From: Streptomyces sp. GKU 895
GTDB lineage: Bacteria > Actinomycetota > Actinomycetes > Streptomycetales > Streptomycetaceae
Length of the DNA stretch: 58,779 bases
Direction: 5' to 3'
Assembly (NCBI GenBank): GCA_002027195.1
Contig: MWJO01000043.1
Span: forward strand, 1 to 58,779
Below the pieces are notes generated by a model, which saw only the letters and a program-made list of their open reading frames with translations, was not told the origin of the DNA and made no database searches. Position 1 is the stretch's first letter. Each line of letters begins with the position of its first letter. A program made the translations under genes and the position numbers. Shown piece by piece: positions 35,157 to 42,969 of this stretch.

Positions 35157-36761
35157 TCACCTCAAGTCCTGTCGGGGAGACCGGACCGGTGCGGTCGCCC
35201 GGTGCCGGCCGTGGCGGGGCCGGTCGACGCCGCGCAGGAAGTCGCGGCTGGGCAGGACGCACACCGTGTAGCCGGCCAGGGCGATCGTGCCGATGGTGAG
35301 CAGGGCGAGCGGGCCGTCACCGAGCAGGGGCTCCAGGCCGAGGACGACCGCGGCCATCACGGCCCCGCCGAGGAAGGGCCACGCGCAGGCCCGGGCGACC
35401 CGGGCGACGCCGATGCCGCCCCGGCCGAGAGCGATCAGGAACACGGGCACCACCAGGCCGCCGGCGACCAGGACATGGCCCTGGGCGACCCCGGCGGTGC
35501 CGTTGACACGGGCGGCGACGAGCAGGACCGGGATCAGGGCGACCAGCCACAGACCCTGCACCAGGAAGAGCGAGCGGCGCTGGCCGACCGCGACGAGACA
35601 GTCGTAGGCGAGTTCGCTGCCGATGCGGATCAGGCCGAGGGCCATCAGCCACGGCAGTGCCCCGGCCGCGGGTGCCCACCGGTCGCCGTAGATCAGGCGG
35701 ATGACGGGTTCCGCGAGGCCGGCGAGCAGGACGCACAGCGGGACGGTGCCGGTCATCAGGACGCCCAGGGCGCGGCTGAAGCCCTGCGCGAGGGCCTGCG
35801 GTGAGTCGGCGAGGCGGGAGAAGCCGGCGAAGGAGACCCGGCGGGCGGCCTCGGAGATGATCCGCACCGGCCAGCCGGAGATGTTGAAGGCGAGCACATA
35901 GAAACCCAGCGCGATGTTGCCCAGCGTCGCGCCGACCACCATGGTGTCGACGTTGACCACCGCGAGCGCCAGCATGCTCGCCCCGGCGAGCGGAAGCCCG
36001 AACCGCAGCAGCGCCCGGGCCTGTTCGGGGTTCCAGCCGTACTTGAGGGTGCCCGGCGCGGCCAGCGCGCAGCCGATCAGTGTCACCACGTTCCCGGCGA
36101 CGGCCCCCACGGCGAAGCTCATCGCGCCCCAGCCCGCGAAGGCCAGCACCAGGGTCACGCCGGTGCCGACGACGAAGTTGAGGCCGTCGATGACCATCCG
36201 CTTGCCCTGGGCGAACTCACGGGTGAGGAAGCCGCCCGGCACCTGCGCCACGCCGTCGATGAGCACGCACAGGCACATCACCCGCAGCACGCCCGCGGCG
36301 TCCGGCGAGTCGAGCAGACCGGCCACCGTCGGTGCGGACGCGAACAGGGCCACGTACAGCAGCCCGCTGGAGAGGGTGCTGAGGGTCAGCACGGTCGGCG
36401 CGAACCGCCGCGCGTCCCCCTCCCAGCGCACGATGGCCAGGCCCACGCCCAGTTCGTTGGCGGACAGCAGCACCAGCAGCACGGTCTGGGCGATGCCGTA
36501 CACGCCCCATTCGGCGGGGCCGAGGGCGAAGCGGGCCAGGACGATGCCGGTCGCGAAGTTGCCCAGTCGCAGGACGACGGTGTTGATCAGGCTCCAGCGC
36601 GCGGCTGAGCGGACCTTCCGGCCGAGAGAGGGTGCGGCGGGTGCGGCGGATACTGCGGGTTCTGCGGGTTCTGCGGGTTCGACGGGTTCTACGGCAAGGG
36701 GAGGAGCGGGCGCGTCGCTCGTCTCACCGGTCGCGCTGTCCGGTGCGCGGGCGATGTCCAT
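35157..36761 (-). CDS. Polysaccharide flippase, Wzx/MOP superfamily
   Basis: A 534-residue protein with an acidic, repeat-rich N-terminal tail (EPVEPAEPAEPAVSA, encoded by 9-bp units) and about 12-14 helices from residue 50. The opening RSAARWSLINTVVLRLGNFA and TGIVLARFALGPAEWGVYGI, then FLTREFAQGKRMVIDGLN and ALGVLMTGTVPLCVLLAGLA, are typical of the oligosaccharide flippase family (PST/Wzx type). It should move the lipid-linked repeat unit across the membrane before polymerisation. The start ATG 36761 has GAGGAG at good spacing and lies 38 bp inside the upstream Wzz gene. Confidence 0.92.
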   Translation of the reverse strand: MDIARAPDSATGETSDAPAPPLAVEPVEPAEPAEPAVSAAPAAPSLGRKVRSAARWSLINTVVLRLGNFATGIVLARFALGPAEWGVYGIAQTVLLVLLSANELGVGLAIVRWEGDARRFAPTVLTLSTLSSGLLYVALFASAPTVAGLLDSPDAAGVLRVMCLCVLIDGVAQVPGGFLTREFAQGKRMVIDGLNFVVGTGVTLVLAFAGWGAMSFAVGAVAGNVVTLIGCALAAPGTLKYGWNPEQARALLRFGLPLAGASMLALAVVNVDTMVVGATLGNIALGFYVLAFNISGWPVRIISEAARRVSFAGFSRLADSPQALAQGFSRALGVLMTGTVPLCVLLAGLAEPVIRLIYGDRWAPAAGALPWLMALGLIRIGSELAYDCLVAVGQRRSLFLVQGLWLVALIPVLLVAARVNGTAGVAQGHVLVAGGLVVPVFLIALGRGGIGVARVARACAWPFLGGAVMAAVVLGLEPLLGDGPLALLTIGTIALAGYTVCVLPSRDFLRGVDRPRHGRHRATAPVRSPRQDLR

Positions 36762-37587
36762 GGGTCGACTCCTCGTCGCGCGGCTCTGCGGCGGATGCTC
36801 CGGCCATGACGGGCCGTGGTTCTTGGGGCTGGGCGGCGCTCCGCTCGTTCCCGGTGGGCTGCGACCAGCTCGGCGGCCTGCGGATGGCCAGCGTCTCCTC
36901 CACGACCGGCACGTCGGCCGCCGCGTCCCGGTCGGTGGTCTCCGCGTCCCGGTCGGTGGTCTCCGCCTCCGCCGGTGCGTCGGGCCGCCGCGGCCTTCTG
37001 CGCGCCTCCACGTAGAAGACGGCGACCAGGCTGAGCACCAGCCCCGCGCCGCCCGCCATGATCATGTACTCGAGCCGGGTCTTGGTCTGCGCCACCGGGG
37101 TCTGCGGGGCCACGATCGTCGTCATGCGGATCATGGCCTTGGGGTCCACCGACTGGTCCCGCTGGAACTGGTCCAGCCGCTCCTTGGCATAGGCGGTCAG
37201 GATCTTGTCCGAGGACAGGACGGACGCCTGGTCGGTGCCGGTGACGGTCAGCCAGAGCAGCGGCCCCTGCGCGTTGTCGGCGAGCTTTGCCTCGAACGTC
37301 CCCTTCGCCCCACGGGACTTGAGTTCCCGGAGCGAGTCGTCGGAGTTGAGGTTGCGCGCCAGGCTGTCGGCCATGCCGGTGAGCGAGGTCTGGGTGCTGA
37401 GGAAGGGATTGCCGTCATAAGCCCGGGTCGCCTTCTGGGAGTTCAGCAGCACCACCGTGCTCTGCGACTGGTAGGTCACGTGAACCAACCGGGTCACGCC
37501 GAAGACCAGGCCCGCGGTCAGCAGCAGCCCCGGCAGCAGGACGTGCCAGCGCCTGCGCATGACTCGGAAGATCTCAGCGAGATCCAT
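36724..37587 (-). CDS. Wzz-like chain-length determinant without kinase domain
   Basis: A 287-residue protein. TM1 follows LAEIFRVMRRRWHVLLPGLL; the middle has TYQSQSTVVLLNSQKATRAY, LLWLTVTGTDQASVLSSDK; then APQTPVAQTKTRLEYMIMAG precedes TM2, with a long cytosolic, charged tail containing ETTDRDA twice. It is alignable end to end with the N-terminal domain of the Wzz-polymerase fusion at 28.5 kb, so the two are paralogues. It overlaps the start of the flippase gene. Its tail shows no Walker motifs, so no BY-kinase is fused. Confidence 0.85.
   Translation of the reverse strand: MDLAEIFRVMRRRWHVLLPGLLLTAGLVFGVTRLVHVTYQSQSTVVLLNSQKATRAYDGNPFLSTQTSLTGMADSLARNLNSDDSLRELKSRGAKGTFEAKLADNAQGPLLWLTVTGTDQASVLSSDKILTAYAKERLDQFQRDQSVDPKAMIRMTTIVAPQTPVAQTKTRLEYMIMAGGAGLVLSLVAVFYVEARRRPRRPDAPAEAETTDRDAETTDRDAAADVPVVEETLAIRRPPSWSQPTGNERSAAQPQEPRPVMAGASAAEPRDEESTHGHRPRTGQRDR
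36923..36964 (-). repeat. Perfect 21-bp tandem duplication in the Wzz tail
   Basis: Two identical 21-bp units (36923-36943 and 36944-36964) encode ETTDRDA twice in the cytosolic tail of the Wzz-like protein. The unit is a multiple of three, so copy number can vary without breaking the frame. Confidence 0.9.
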
Positions 37588-37635
37588 GGTCCCCCCTAGT
37601 GACCAGACGTTCGACGAGCGTATGTTGCAAGCGGA

Positions 37636-38769
37636 TCATATGGGGAGCGTTCGGTCCGTGGGTCTCGGTTGATCAGTGAGTCTCGGCCGGGTGCCGGCGG
37701 TGCCTCCCTTCACGAGCACCTCGGCGATGCGTTCGCTGGCCCGGCCGTCCCAGAGTTCGGGGCGGCGCGGCGCCGGTGGGGCGTCCAGGACTCGGTTGAC
37801 CGTGGCGACGATCCGGGCGGGATCCCGTCCGGCCAGCACATTGGTGCCCTGCTCGACGGTGATGGGCCGCTCGGTGTTGTCCCGCAGCGTCACGCACGGC
37901 ACGCCGAGGGCGGTGGTCTCCTCCTGCACACCGCCCGAGTCCGTGAGTACGACGCGGGCGGCGTCCTGCAGTGCGATGAAGTCCAAGTACCCGGCGGGCG
38001 GGACGAGCTGGATGCCACCGGGCACGCCGAGCTCGGCCAGCCTGCCGGCCGCGCGGGGATGCACGGGCAGCACGAGCGGGCAGCGGCCGGCGATCTCGCC
38101 CAGGGCCTTGAGGAGCCCCGTGAGCACCTCGGGGTCGTCCACGTTGGCGGGGCGGTGCAGGGTGACCAGGCCGAACTCGCCCCGGGTCAGACCGAACCGG
38201 TCCAGGACGTCGGAGGCGCGGGCCCGCTCCAGGTTGGCCAGCAGGGTGTCGATCATGACGTTGCCGACGAGGTGGATCTGGTCCTCCCGGTACCCCTCCG
38301 CGCGCAGGTTGTCGACGGCGTCGGGGGAGGGGGCCAGCAGATAGTCGCTGACCCGGTCGGTGGCGACCCGGTTTACCTCCTCCGGCATGCTCCAGTCACG
38401 GCTGCGCAGCCCGGACTCGACATGCGCGAGGAGCGGTCCCGCCTTGGCGGTGACCAGGGCGCAGGCGAGCGTGGAGTTGATGTCGCCGACCACGACGACG
38501 ATGTCCGGCGCGACCTCCTCAAGGAGCGGCTCGAAAGCGGTCATCACGCGTCCGGTCTGCTCGGCGTGGCTGCCCGAACCGACGCCGAGGAAGCGGTCGG
38601 GCGGCCGGATGCCGAGGTCGGCGAAGAACACGTCGTTCATGGCCGGGTCGTAGTGCTGGCCGGTGTGGACGAGGAGCACCTCGGCGCCGCGGCGCTCCAG
38701 GGCGTCCATCACCGGTTTGATCTTCATGTAGTTGGGGCGGGCCCCGGCGACGCAGACGATCCGCGGCAT
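37636..38769 (-). CDS. wecB: Non-hydrolysing UDP-GlcNAc 2-epimerase family (WecB/WbpI-like)
   Basis: A 377-residue GT-B-fold epimerase with all family landmarks: GARPNYMKIKPVMDAL, LVHTGQHYDPAMNDVFFADL, VVVVGDINSTLACALVTAK, HVESGLRSRDWSMPEEVNR, LVTLHRPANVDD and VLTDSGGVQEETTALGVPC. It should interconvert gluco- and manno-configured UDP-2-acetamido sugars or their uronic acids. The WESP-type wording does not by itself tell WecB (UDP-GlcNAc) from WbpI (diacetamido-glucuronate). It starts 3 bp after the stop of the WbpA-like dehydrogenase, so it is in the same operon. Confidence 0.9.
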   Translation of the reverse strand: MPRIVCVAGARPNYMKIKPVMDALERRGAEVLLVHTGQHYDPAMNDVFFADLGIRPPDRFLGVGSGSHAEQTGRVMTAFEPLLEEVAPDIVVVVGDINSTLACALVTAKAGPLLAHVESGLRSRDWSMPEEVNRVATDRVSDYLLAPSPDAVDNLRAEGYREDQIHLVGNVMIDTLLANLERARASDVLDRFGLTRGEFGLVTLHRPANVDDPEVLTGLLKALGEIAGRCPLVLPVHPRAAGRLAELGVPGGIQLVPPAGYLDFIALQDAARVVLTDSGGVQEETTALGVPCVTLRDNTERPITVEQGTNVLAGRDPARIVATVNRVLDAPPAPRRPELWDGRASERIAEVLVKGGTAGTRPRLTDQPRPTDRTLPI

Positions 38770-38772
38770 GGT

Positions 38773-40032
38773 TCAGAGCACCTCGATCGTGGGGCCGGGG
38801 GACAGGCGGCGACGGCAGTCGAGGACGAACGGGGCCTGCTCGGCGATGAGTTCGTAGTCGAAGCCGTCGTGGTCGGTGAGCAGGACCACCACGTCGGCGG
38901 CGGCCAGCTCCTCCGCGTCCGGCTCGACCCGGACCAGCCGGGCATCCACCGGGAGGCTCTCGACGACATGCGGGTCGGCGGCTCGGACCTGGGCCCCCAT
39001 GTCGAGGAGCAGTTGGGAGATGCGCAGGGCCGGCGACTCGCGGGCGTCGCCGGTGTTCTTCTTGTACGCCAGGCCGAGCAGCAGGATGCGCGAGCCGTTG
39101 ACGGATCTTCGTCTGGTGTTGAACAGGTCGGTGATGCGCCGGGTGACGTACTCCGGCATGTGGTTGTTGATGTCGTTGGCCAGCTCCACGAACCGGAAGC
39201 TCTGGCCGAGTTCGCGCTGCACCCGCCAGGACAGATAGGACGGGTCGATGGGCAGGCAGTGCCCGCCGACCCCCGGCCCCGGCGTGAACTTCATGAAGCC
39301 GAAGGGCTTGCTGGACGCGGCCTCGATGGCTTGCCAGACGTCGATGTCCAGGTGATGGGCGAACATCGCGATCTCGTTGACCAGTGCGATGTTCACATGC
39401 CGGAAGGTGTTCTCCAGGAGCTTGGCGAGTTCGGCTTCCTTGGGTGAGCTCACCGGCACGGTGGTGTCGACGAGTTGGGCGTAGAAGCCCTCGACCGCCT
39501 TCAGGGAGGCCTCGTTCACACCGGAGACGACCTTCGGCGTCTCCTTGAAGCCCCACACCGCGTTGCCGGGGTCGATCCGCTCCGGGCTGTACCCGAGATG
39601 GAAGTCGGTGCCCGCGGCGAGACCCGAGCCCTCCTCCAGGAGCGGCGCGAACAGCTCCTGGGTGGTGCCCGGGTAGGTGGTCGACTCCAGGATCACCGTG
39701 GCGCCGGGGCGCAGATAGCGGCCGAGGGTGACCGCCGACTCCTTGATGTACCGCAGGTCGGGGGTGCCCTCGTGCAGCGGGGTCGGCACCGTCACGACGG
39801 CGACGTCGAAACCGCCGCAGTCGCGGGCCGACTCGCTCGCACGGTAGGTGCCGTTGTCCAGCGCCGCCCGGATGCGCTCCGAGGAGACGTCCTCCACGAA
39901 GGACTCACCGGCGGCGAGGCTCTTGACCCGGCGTGAGTCGACGTCGTACCCGATGACGTCATGTCCGACCTCCGCGGCCCGGATGGCCAGCGGCAGCCCG
40001 ACGTATCCCTGTCCCACCACGACGACACGCAT
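38773..40032 (-). CDS. wbpA: UDP-N-acetylglucosamine 6-dehydrogenase (WbpA-like)
   Basis: A 419-residue UDP-glucose/GDP-mannose dehydrogenase family member. The Rossmann start is VVVVGQGYVGLPLAIRAAEV; the NAD-domain motif is VVTVPTPLHEGTPDLRYI. LESTTYPGTTQELFAPLLEE with LGYSPERIDPGN is the wording usual in the WbpA group rather than WecC. The catalytic cysteine lies in GPGVGGHCLPIDPSYLSW. It oxidises C6 of the UDP-HexNAc to a uronic acid in two steps with NAD. The ATG 40032 overlaps the stop of the WecG-like gene. Neighbours are the epimerase downstream and the ManNAcA-type transferase upstream. Confidence 0.88.
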   Translation of the reverse strand: MRVVVVGQGYVGLPLAIRAAEVGHDVIGYDVDSRRVKSLAAGESFVEDVSSERIRAALDNGTYRASESARDCGGFDVAVVTVPTPLHEGTPDLRYIKESAVTLGRYLRPGATVILESTTYPGTTQELFAPLLEEGSGLAAGTDFHLGYSPERIDPGNAVWGFKETPKVVSGVNEASLKAVEGFYAQLVDTTVPVSSPKEAELAKLLENTFRHVNIALVNEIAMFAHHLDIDVWQAIEAASSKPFGFMKFTPGPGVGGHCLPIDPSYLSWRVQRELGQSFRFVELANDINNHMPEYVTRRITDLFNTRRRSVNGSRILLLGLAYKKNTGDARESPALRISQLLLDMGAQVRAADPHVVESLPVDARLVRVEPDAEELAAADVVVLLTDHDGFDYELIAEQAPFVLDCRRRLSPGPTIEVL

Positions 40033-40802
40033 CAGTGACTCCTGTTCGCGGGAGCGGTCGACGGGGTGAGCCGGAAACGCTCGCGCGCCGTCATGAGGAG
40101 GAAGGCAGCATTGGTGGTGAGGTAGCGCCGGCCCAGGCGGCGCGGCTCCTGGAGCACGCGGTAGAGCCACTCCAGGCCCCAGCGCTGCCAGGCCTTGGGG
40201 GCTCGCTTGGTGATGCCGGCCAGGATGTCGAAGGAGCCGCCGACGCCGTGCACGACGCGAGCGCCGGTGCGCTCCCCGTAGGCCGCGGTGAAGATCTCCT
40301 TCTTCGGCGAGGTCATGCCAAGGAAGAGCATCTGGGCACCGCTCGAGGCGATCGTGTCGGCGATCGCCGCCTGCTCGGAGTCGTCGAAGTAGCCGTTGCG
40401 GTGGCCGGCCACCTTCAGGCCGGGGAAACGCGCGGCCACCCGCCGCACCATCTCCTCCAGCACGTCCTCCTTGGCGCCGAGGAAGTACACCGAGATGCCC
40501 ACCGACTCCGCCTCGGCCAGCAGCCGCAGGAACAGGTCGATCCCCGCCACCCGCTCCGGCAGCGGGGCCTTCAGCACCCGCCCGGCCCACACCACGGCCT
40601 GTCCGTCGGCGAGGACCAGATCGCAGCCGGACACCGCCTTGGCGAGCCGCTCGTCGCGCCGCATGTTGACCAGCTTCGCGGCGTTGACCACGCCGATCTC
40701 CAACTGCCTGCCGCCCCGCACCGCTTCGAGGCAGCGCTCGACGGTCTGGTCCATGGTCAACGGGTCCAGCTCGACACCGAACAGAGTCTGACGCCCCGTC
40801 AT
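40032..40802 (-). CDS. wecG: WecG/TagA/CpsF-family glycosyltransferase (GT26)
   Basis: A 256-residue protein with the GT26 landmarks: LEIGVVNAAKLVNMRRDE, CDLVLADGQAVVWAGRVL, VYFLGAKEDVLEEMVRRV, MLFLGMTSPKKEIF and VHGVGGSFDILAG. Family members transfer ManNAc (TagA) or ManNAcA (WecG) onto lipid-linked GlcNAc, which fits the uronic-acid-making genes next to it. ATG 40802 is chosen because AGGGGGG precedes it and it overlaps the upstream stop (ATGA). It probably adds the second, uronic sugar to the lipid carrier. A longer frame to 40856 is less likely. Confidence 0.9.
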   Translation of the reverse strand: MTGRQTLFGVELDPLTMDQTVERCLEAVRGGRQLEIGVVNAAKLVNMRRDERLAKAVSGCDLVLADGQAVVWAGRVLKAPLPERVAGIDLFLRLLAEAESVGISVYFLGAKEDVLEEMVRRVAARFPGLKVAGHRNGYFDDSEQAAIADTIASSGAQMLFLGMTSPKKEIFTAAYGERTGARVVHGVGGSFDILAGITKRAPKAWQRWGLEWLYRVLQEPRRLGRRYLTTNAAFLLMTARERFRLTPSTAPANRSH

Positions 40803-41965
40803 ATCCGGCCCCCCTGCCAGGCGTGAAGCATCCAGCCGAACTCGTACGGCCGGCACTCGCGGTCCACGGACAGCGGCCGGTACACCCGGTCCAGGGAGGC
40901 GAGCCGAAGCCCCGGAAGGGCCCGGGTGGTCAGTCCCCGGACAGCGCGGACGGCCTTCTTCGGGTCACCCCGGTAGACCTTGCGCCAGGTCACGCCGAGC
41001 TCGTCGAGGATCAAGGGCTCACGGACGTCCGGGTGCTCGGAGAACTCGGACACCTCCGTCATCCAGCGCAGGCCCTTGCGGATCGCCGCGCCGAAGTCGC
41101 TGCCGCCGGCGTCCGTGAGATCGAACAGGGCGGTCGGCGCCATCGCGTGCTGATGGACGCTGTAGACGGGATAACCCTCGATGACTCCGCCGGTGCGCGC
41201 GTCGTAGTGCCACCACCACTGCCCGCCGTCACCCTGCAGCTCGCAGATCCGCCTCGCACAAGCCTCGGACGCGGCGAGCGCCTCGGTGTCCCCGTCGCCG
41301 CTCGCGTGCGCGAGGGCCAGTGCCTGGAGCGGATACGTCTGGTCGGCGAAGCAGCTGACATGCGCCCGGTACCAGGGCAGCAGGCCGGGCGCGGTCGCGT
41401 GCGGGAACAGTGGGCTGGTGCCGATGCGGGCCTTCAGCAGCCGGTCGCGCGCGGAGGTGAAACGTCTCTCCACATCGACCGTCTCGCGGGCCGCCGCGTA
41501 GGCGGAGAGCACCCAGGCCGCCTCGACCGTGTACTGCGGCTTGTCGTAGGCGTCCAGCGCCTCGACCCGCCCGAGAGCGTCGGACAGCTTCGGGTGCCCG
41601 GTCTCGGCGGCCGCCCAGGCGATGAGTGCCGCGTCCCCGAGGTTGGTCACCCCGGGCAGCGACTCCACCAGCAGACCCGTGAACTCCTGGGCGGTGCGCC
41701 CACCGAGCGCCGCCCGCTGCCGGTCCTCGGGCAGGAAGCGCACGCCGAGTGCGGTGATGGCCGCGTACCGGGTGCTGGTCCCGCGCCGGTCCAGGGCCCA
41801 GGAGCCGTCCGGGGCCCGGCGTCCGGCCAGGGTGAAGGCGAAGGCCTCCTTGCCGGGCAGCAGCATCGCCGGCAGGCCCAACTCCGCCACCGTGAGCAGG
41901 CGTTGGGCGAGGGCTAGCAGCGACGGTTCCTCACGACCGAGCGCGGCCAGACGTGAAATGGTCAT
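40799..41965 (-). CDS. Alpha/alpha-toroid (prenyltransferase/squalene-cyclase-fold-like) protein, function unknown
   Basis: A 388-residue soluble protein from ATG 41965. It looks like an (alpha/alpha) barrel: repeated helix pairs with SWAL, TRYAAITALGVRFLP, NLGDAALIAWAAAETG, YTVEAAWVLSAYAAARE, CADQTYPLQALALAHA, and a Trp/His/Tyr-rich centre GGQWWWHYDARTGGVIEGYP then YSVHQHAMAPTALFDL. The C-terminus YEFGWMLHAWQGGRI is conserved-looking. It lacks the DxDD/QW repeats of true squalene cyclases. It is the first gene of the long minus-strand operon and is coupled to the WecG-like gene by ATGA. A sugar- or uronate-modifying role (for example a C5-epimerase-like toroid) is only a guess. Confidence 0.75.
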   Translation of the reverse strand: MTISRLAALGREEPSLLALAQRLLTVAELGLPAMLLPGKEAFAFTLAGRRAPDGSWALDRRGTSTRYAAITALGVRFLPEDRQRAALGGRTAQEFTGLLVESLPGVTNLGDAALIAWAAAETGHPKLSDALGRVEALDAYDKPQYTVEAAWVLSAYAAARETVDVERRFTSARDRLLKARIGTSPLFPHATAPGLLPWYRAHVSCFADQTYPLQALALAHASGDGDTEALAASEACARRICELQGDGGQWWWHYDARTGGVIEGYPVYSVHQHAMAPTALFDLTDAGGSDFGAAIRKGLRWMTEVSEFSEHPDVREPLILDELGVTWRKVYRGDPKKAVRAVRGLTTRALPGLRLASLDRVYRPLSVDRECRPYEFGWMLHAWQGGRI

Positions 41966-42248
41966 CTTTCGGACACACCAACCCCCCTGTGGGCCCTGCT
42001 GTGGACAGACTGGTGAAACGTCGGGCCACAATCGGCCTACGACGGAAGGCGGACGTCAGGCGCCGGAGCGGCTCTCACTTCCTGGACGCGGGCACAGGTG
42101 TCCCCACCACCCCGTAACCCCCCCTGGGCACTACTGGCTCGTGTGGTCATTGTGCATGGCCTGCACACTTCGCACACATGTTATGCCTGTAAATGTTCGA
42201 GGATCTGTCATTCGAGGGAAACAATGCGGAACGGGCTGGAAACAAGCG
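41966..42248 (-). promoter_or_regulatory. Promoter region of the long minus-strand polysaccharide operon
   Basis: These 283 bp hold no gene. They separate the toroid protein start from the end of the acetyltransferase gene to the right and are comparatively AT-rich around 42170-42235 (TGTTATGCCTGTAAATGTTC, ATTCGAGGGAAACAATG). That suits a promoter for the ten-gene operon reading leftwards. No exact -35/-10 pair or operator could be assigned. Confidence 0.4.
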
Positions 42249-42842
42249 TCAGGCCCGCTCGATCAGTTCGCCGTCCTTCTCGTCGTACAGCCCGCCCGTC
42301 CGCGGGCACTCCCACGTGCCGGGTTCGCGTTCCACCAGGCGTACGCCGGCCCGCCCGACCCAGCCGATCCGGCGTGCCGGCACACCCGCCACGAGTGCGA
42401 AGTCCGGGACATCCTTGGTCACCACGGCTCCCGCCGCGACCAGCGCCCAACGACCGATGTGGACCGGCGCGACACAGACCGAACGCGCCCCGATGGACGC
42501 CCCTTCGGCCACGGTGACGGCCACGGCTTCCCAGTCACCGCCGCGCTTCAGCTTCCCCTCGGTGTCCACGGAACGGGGGAAGTAGTCGTTGGTGAACACG
42601 GCCGCCGGGCCGACGAACACCCCGTCCGCGAGCACGGCCGGTTCGTACACCAACGCGTAGTTCTGCAGCTTGACGTTGTCGCCGATCCGTACGCCCGGGC
42701 CGACGTACGCGCCGCGGCCCACGATGCATCCACCGCCCAGCCGGGCGTCCTCCCGGATCTGGGCCAGATCCCAGACGGTCGTGCCCTCGCCGATCGTGGC
42801 CGTCTCGTCGACCTGGGCGGTGGGCTGGATTCTGACGTTCAT
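42249..42842 (-). CDS. wbpD: WbpD/WlbB-type nucleotide-sugar N-acetyltransferase (left-handed beta-helix)
   Basis: A 197-residue hexapeptide-repeat enzyme: IQPTAQVDETATIGEGTTVW, DLAQIREDARLGGGCIVGRG, AYVGPGVRIGDNVKLQNYAL, VFVGPAAVFTNDYFPRSV and KDVPDFALVAGVPARRIGWV. The opening pattern ATIGEGTTVWDLAQIREDA and FTNDYFPR are typical of WbpD/WlbB, which acetylates the 3-amino group of UDP-2-acetamido-3-amino-glucuronate. ATG 42842 has GAAGGG upstream. It is separated from the long operon by 283 bp but transcribed the same way. It completes the proposed diacetamido-uronic acid route. Confidence 0.88.
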   Translation of the reverse strand: MNVRIQPTAQVDETATIGEGTTVWDLAQIREDARLGGGCIVGRGAYVGPGVRIGDNVKLQNYALVYEPAVLADGVFVGPAAVFTNDYFPRSVDTEGKLKRGGDWEAVAVTVAEGASIGARSVCVAPVHIGRWALVAAGAVVTKDVPDFALVAGVPARRIGWVGRAGVRLVEREPGTWECPRTGGLYDEKDGELIERA

Positions 42843-42969
42843 CGGGCGGAACCCTTCGTAAAGTCGCACGGAGCGCTCATCATCGATCACCGATCGCGCT
42901 CTGGCTACGGGTTGTAGGGTTCCGTCGCGTCAGGACGGCAGATCCGGCCATCTCCCCCCGGCGCTGAGC

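Noticed and set aside
40799..41965. Squalene-hopene cyclase or terpene prenyltransferase
   Set aside because: It shares only the toroid look; the DxDD acid and QW repeats are absent and no isoprenoid genes are nearby.
42193..42585. A small plus-strand gene after the AT-rich promoter region
   Set aside because: It is a Ser/Arg/Pro-rich frame overlapping the antisense of the acetyltransferase gene, with no ribosome site or domain.
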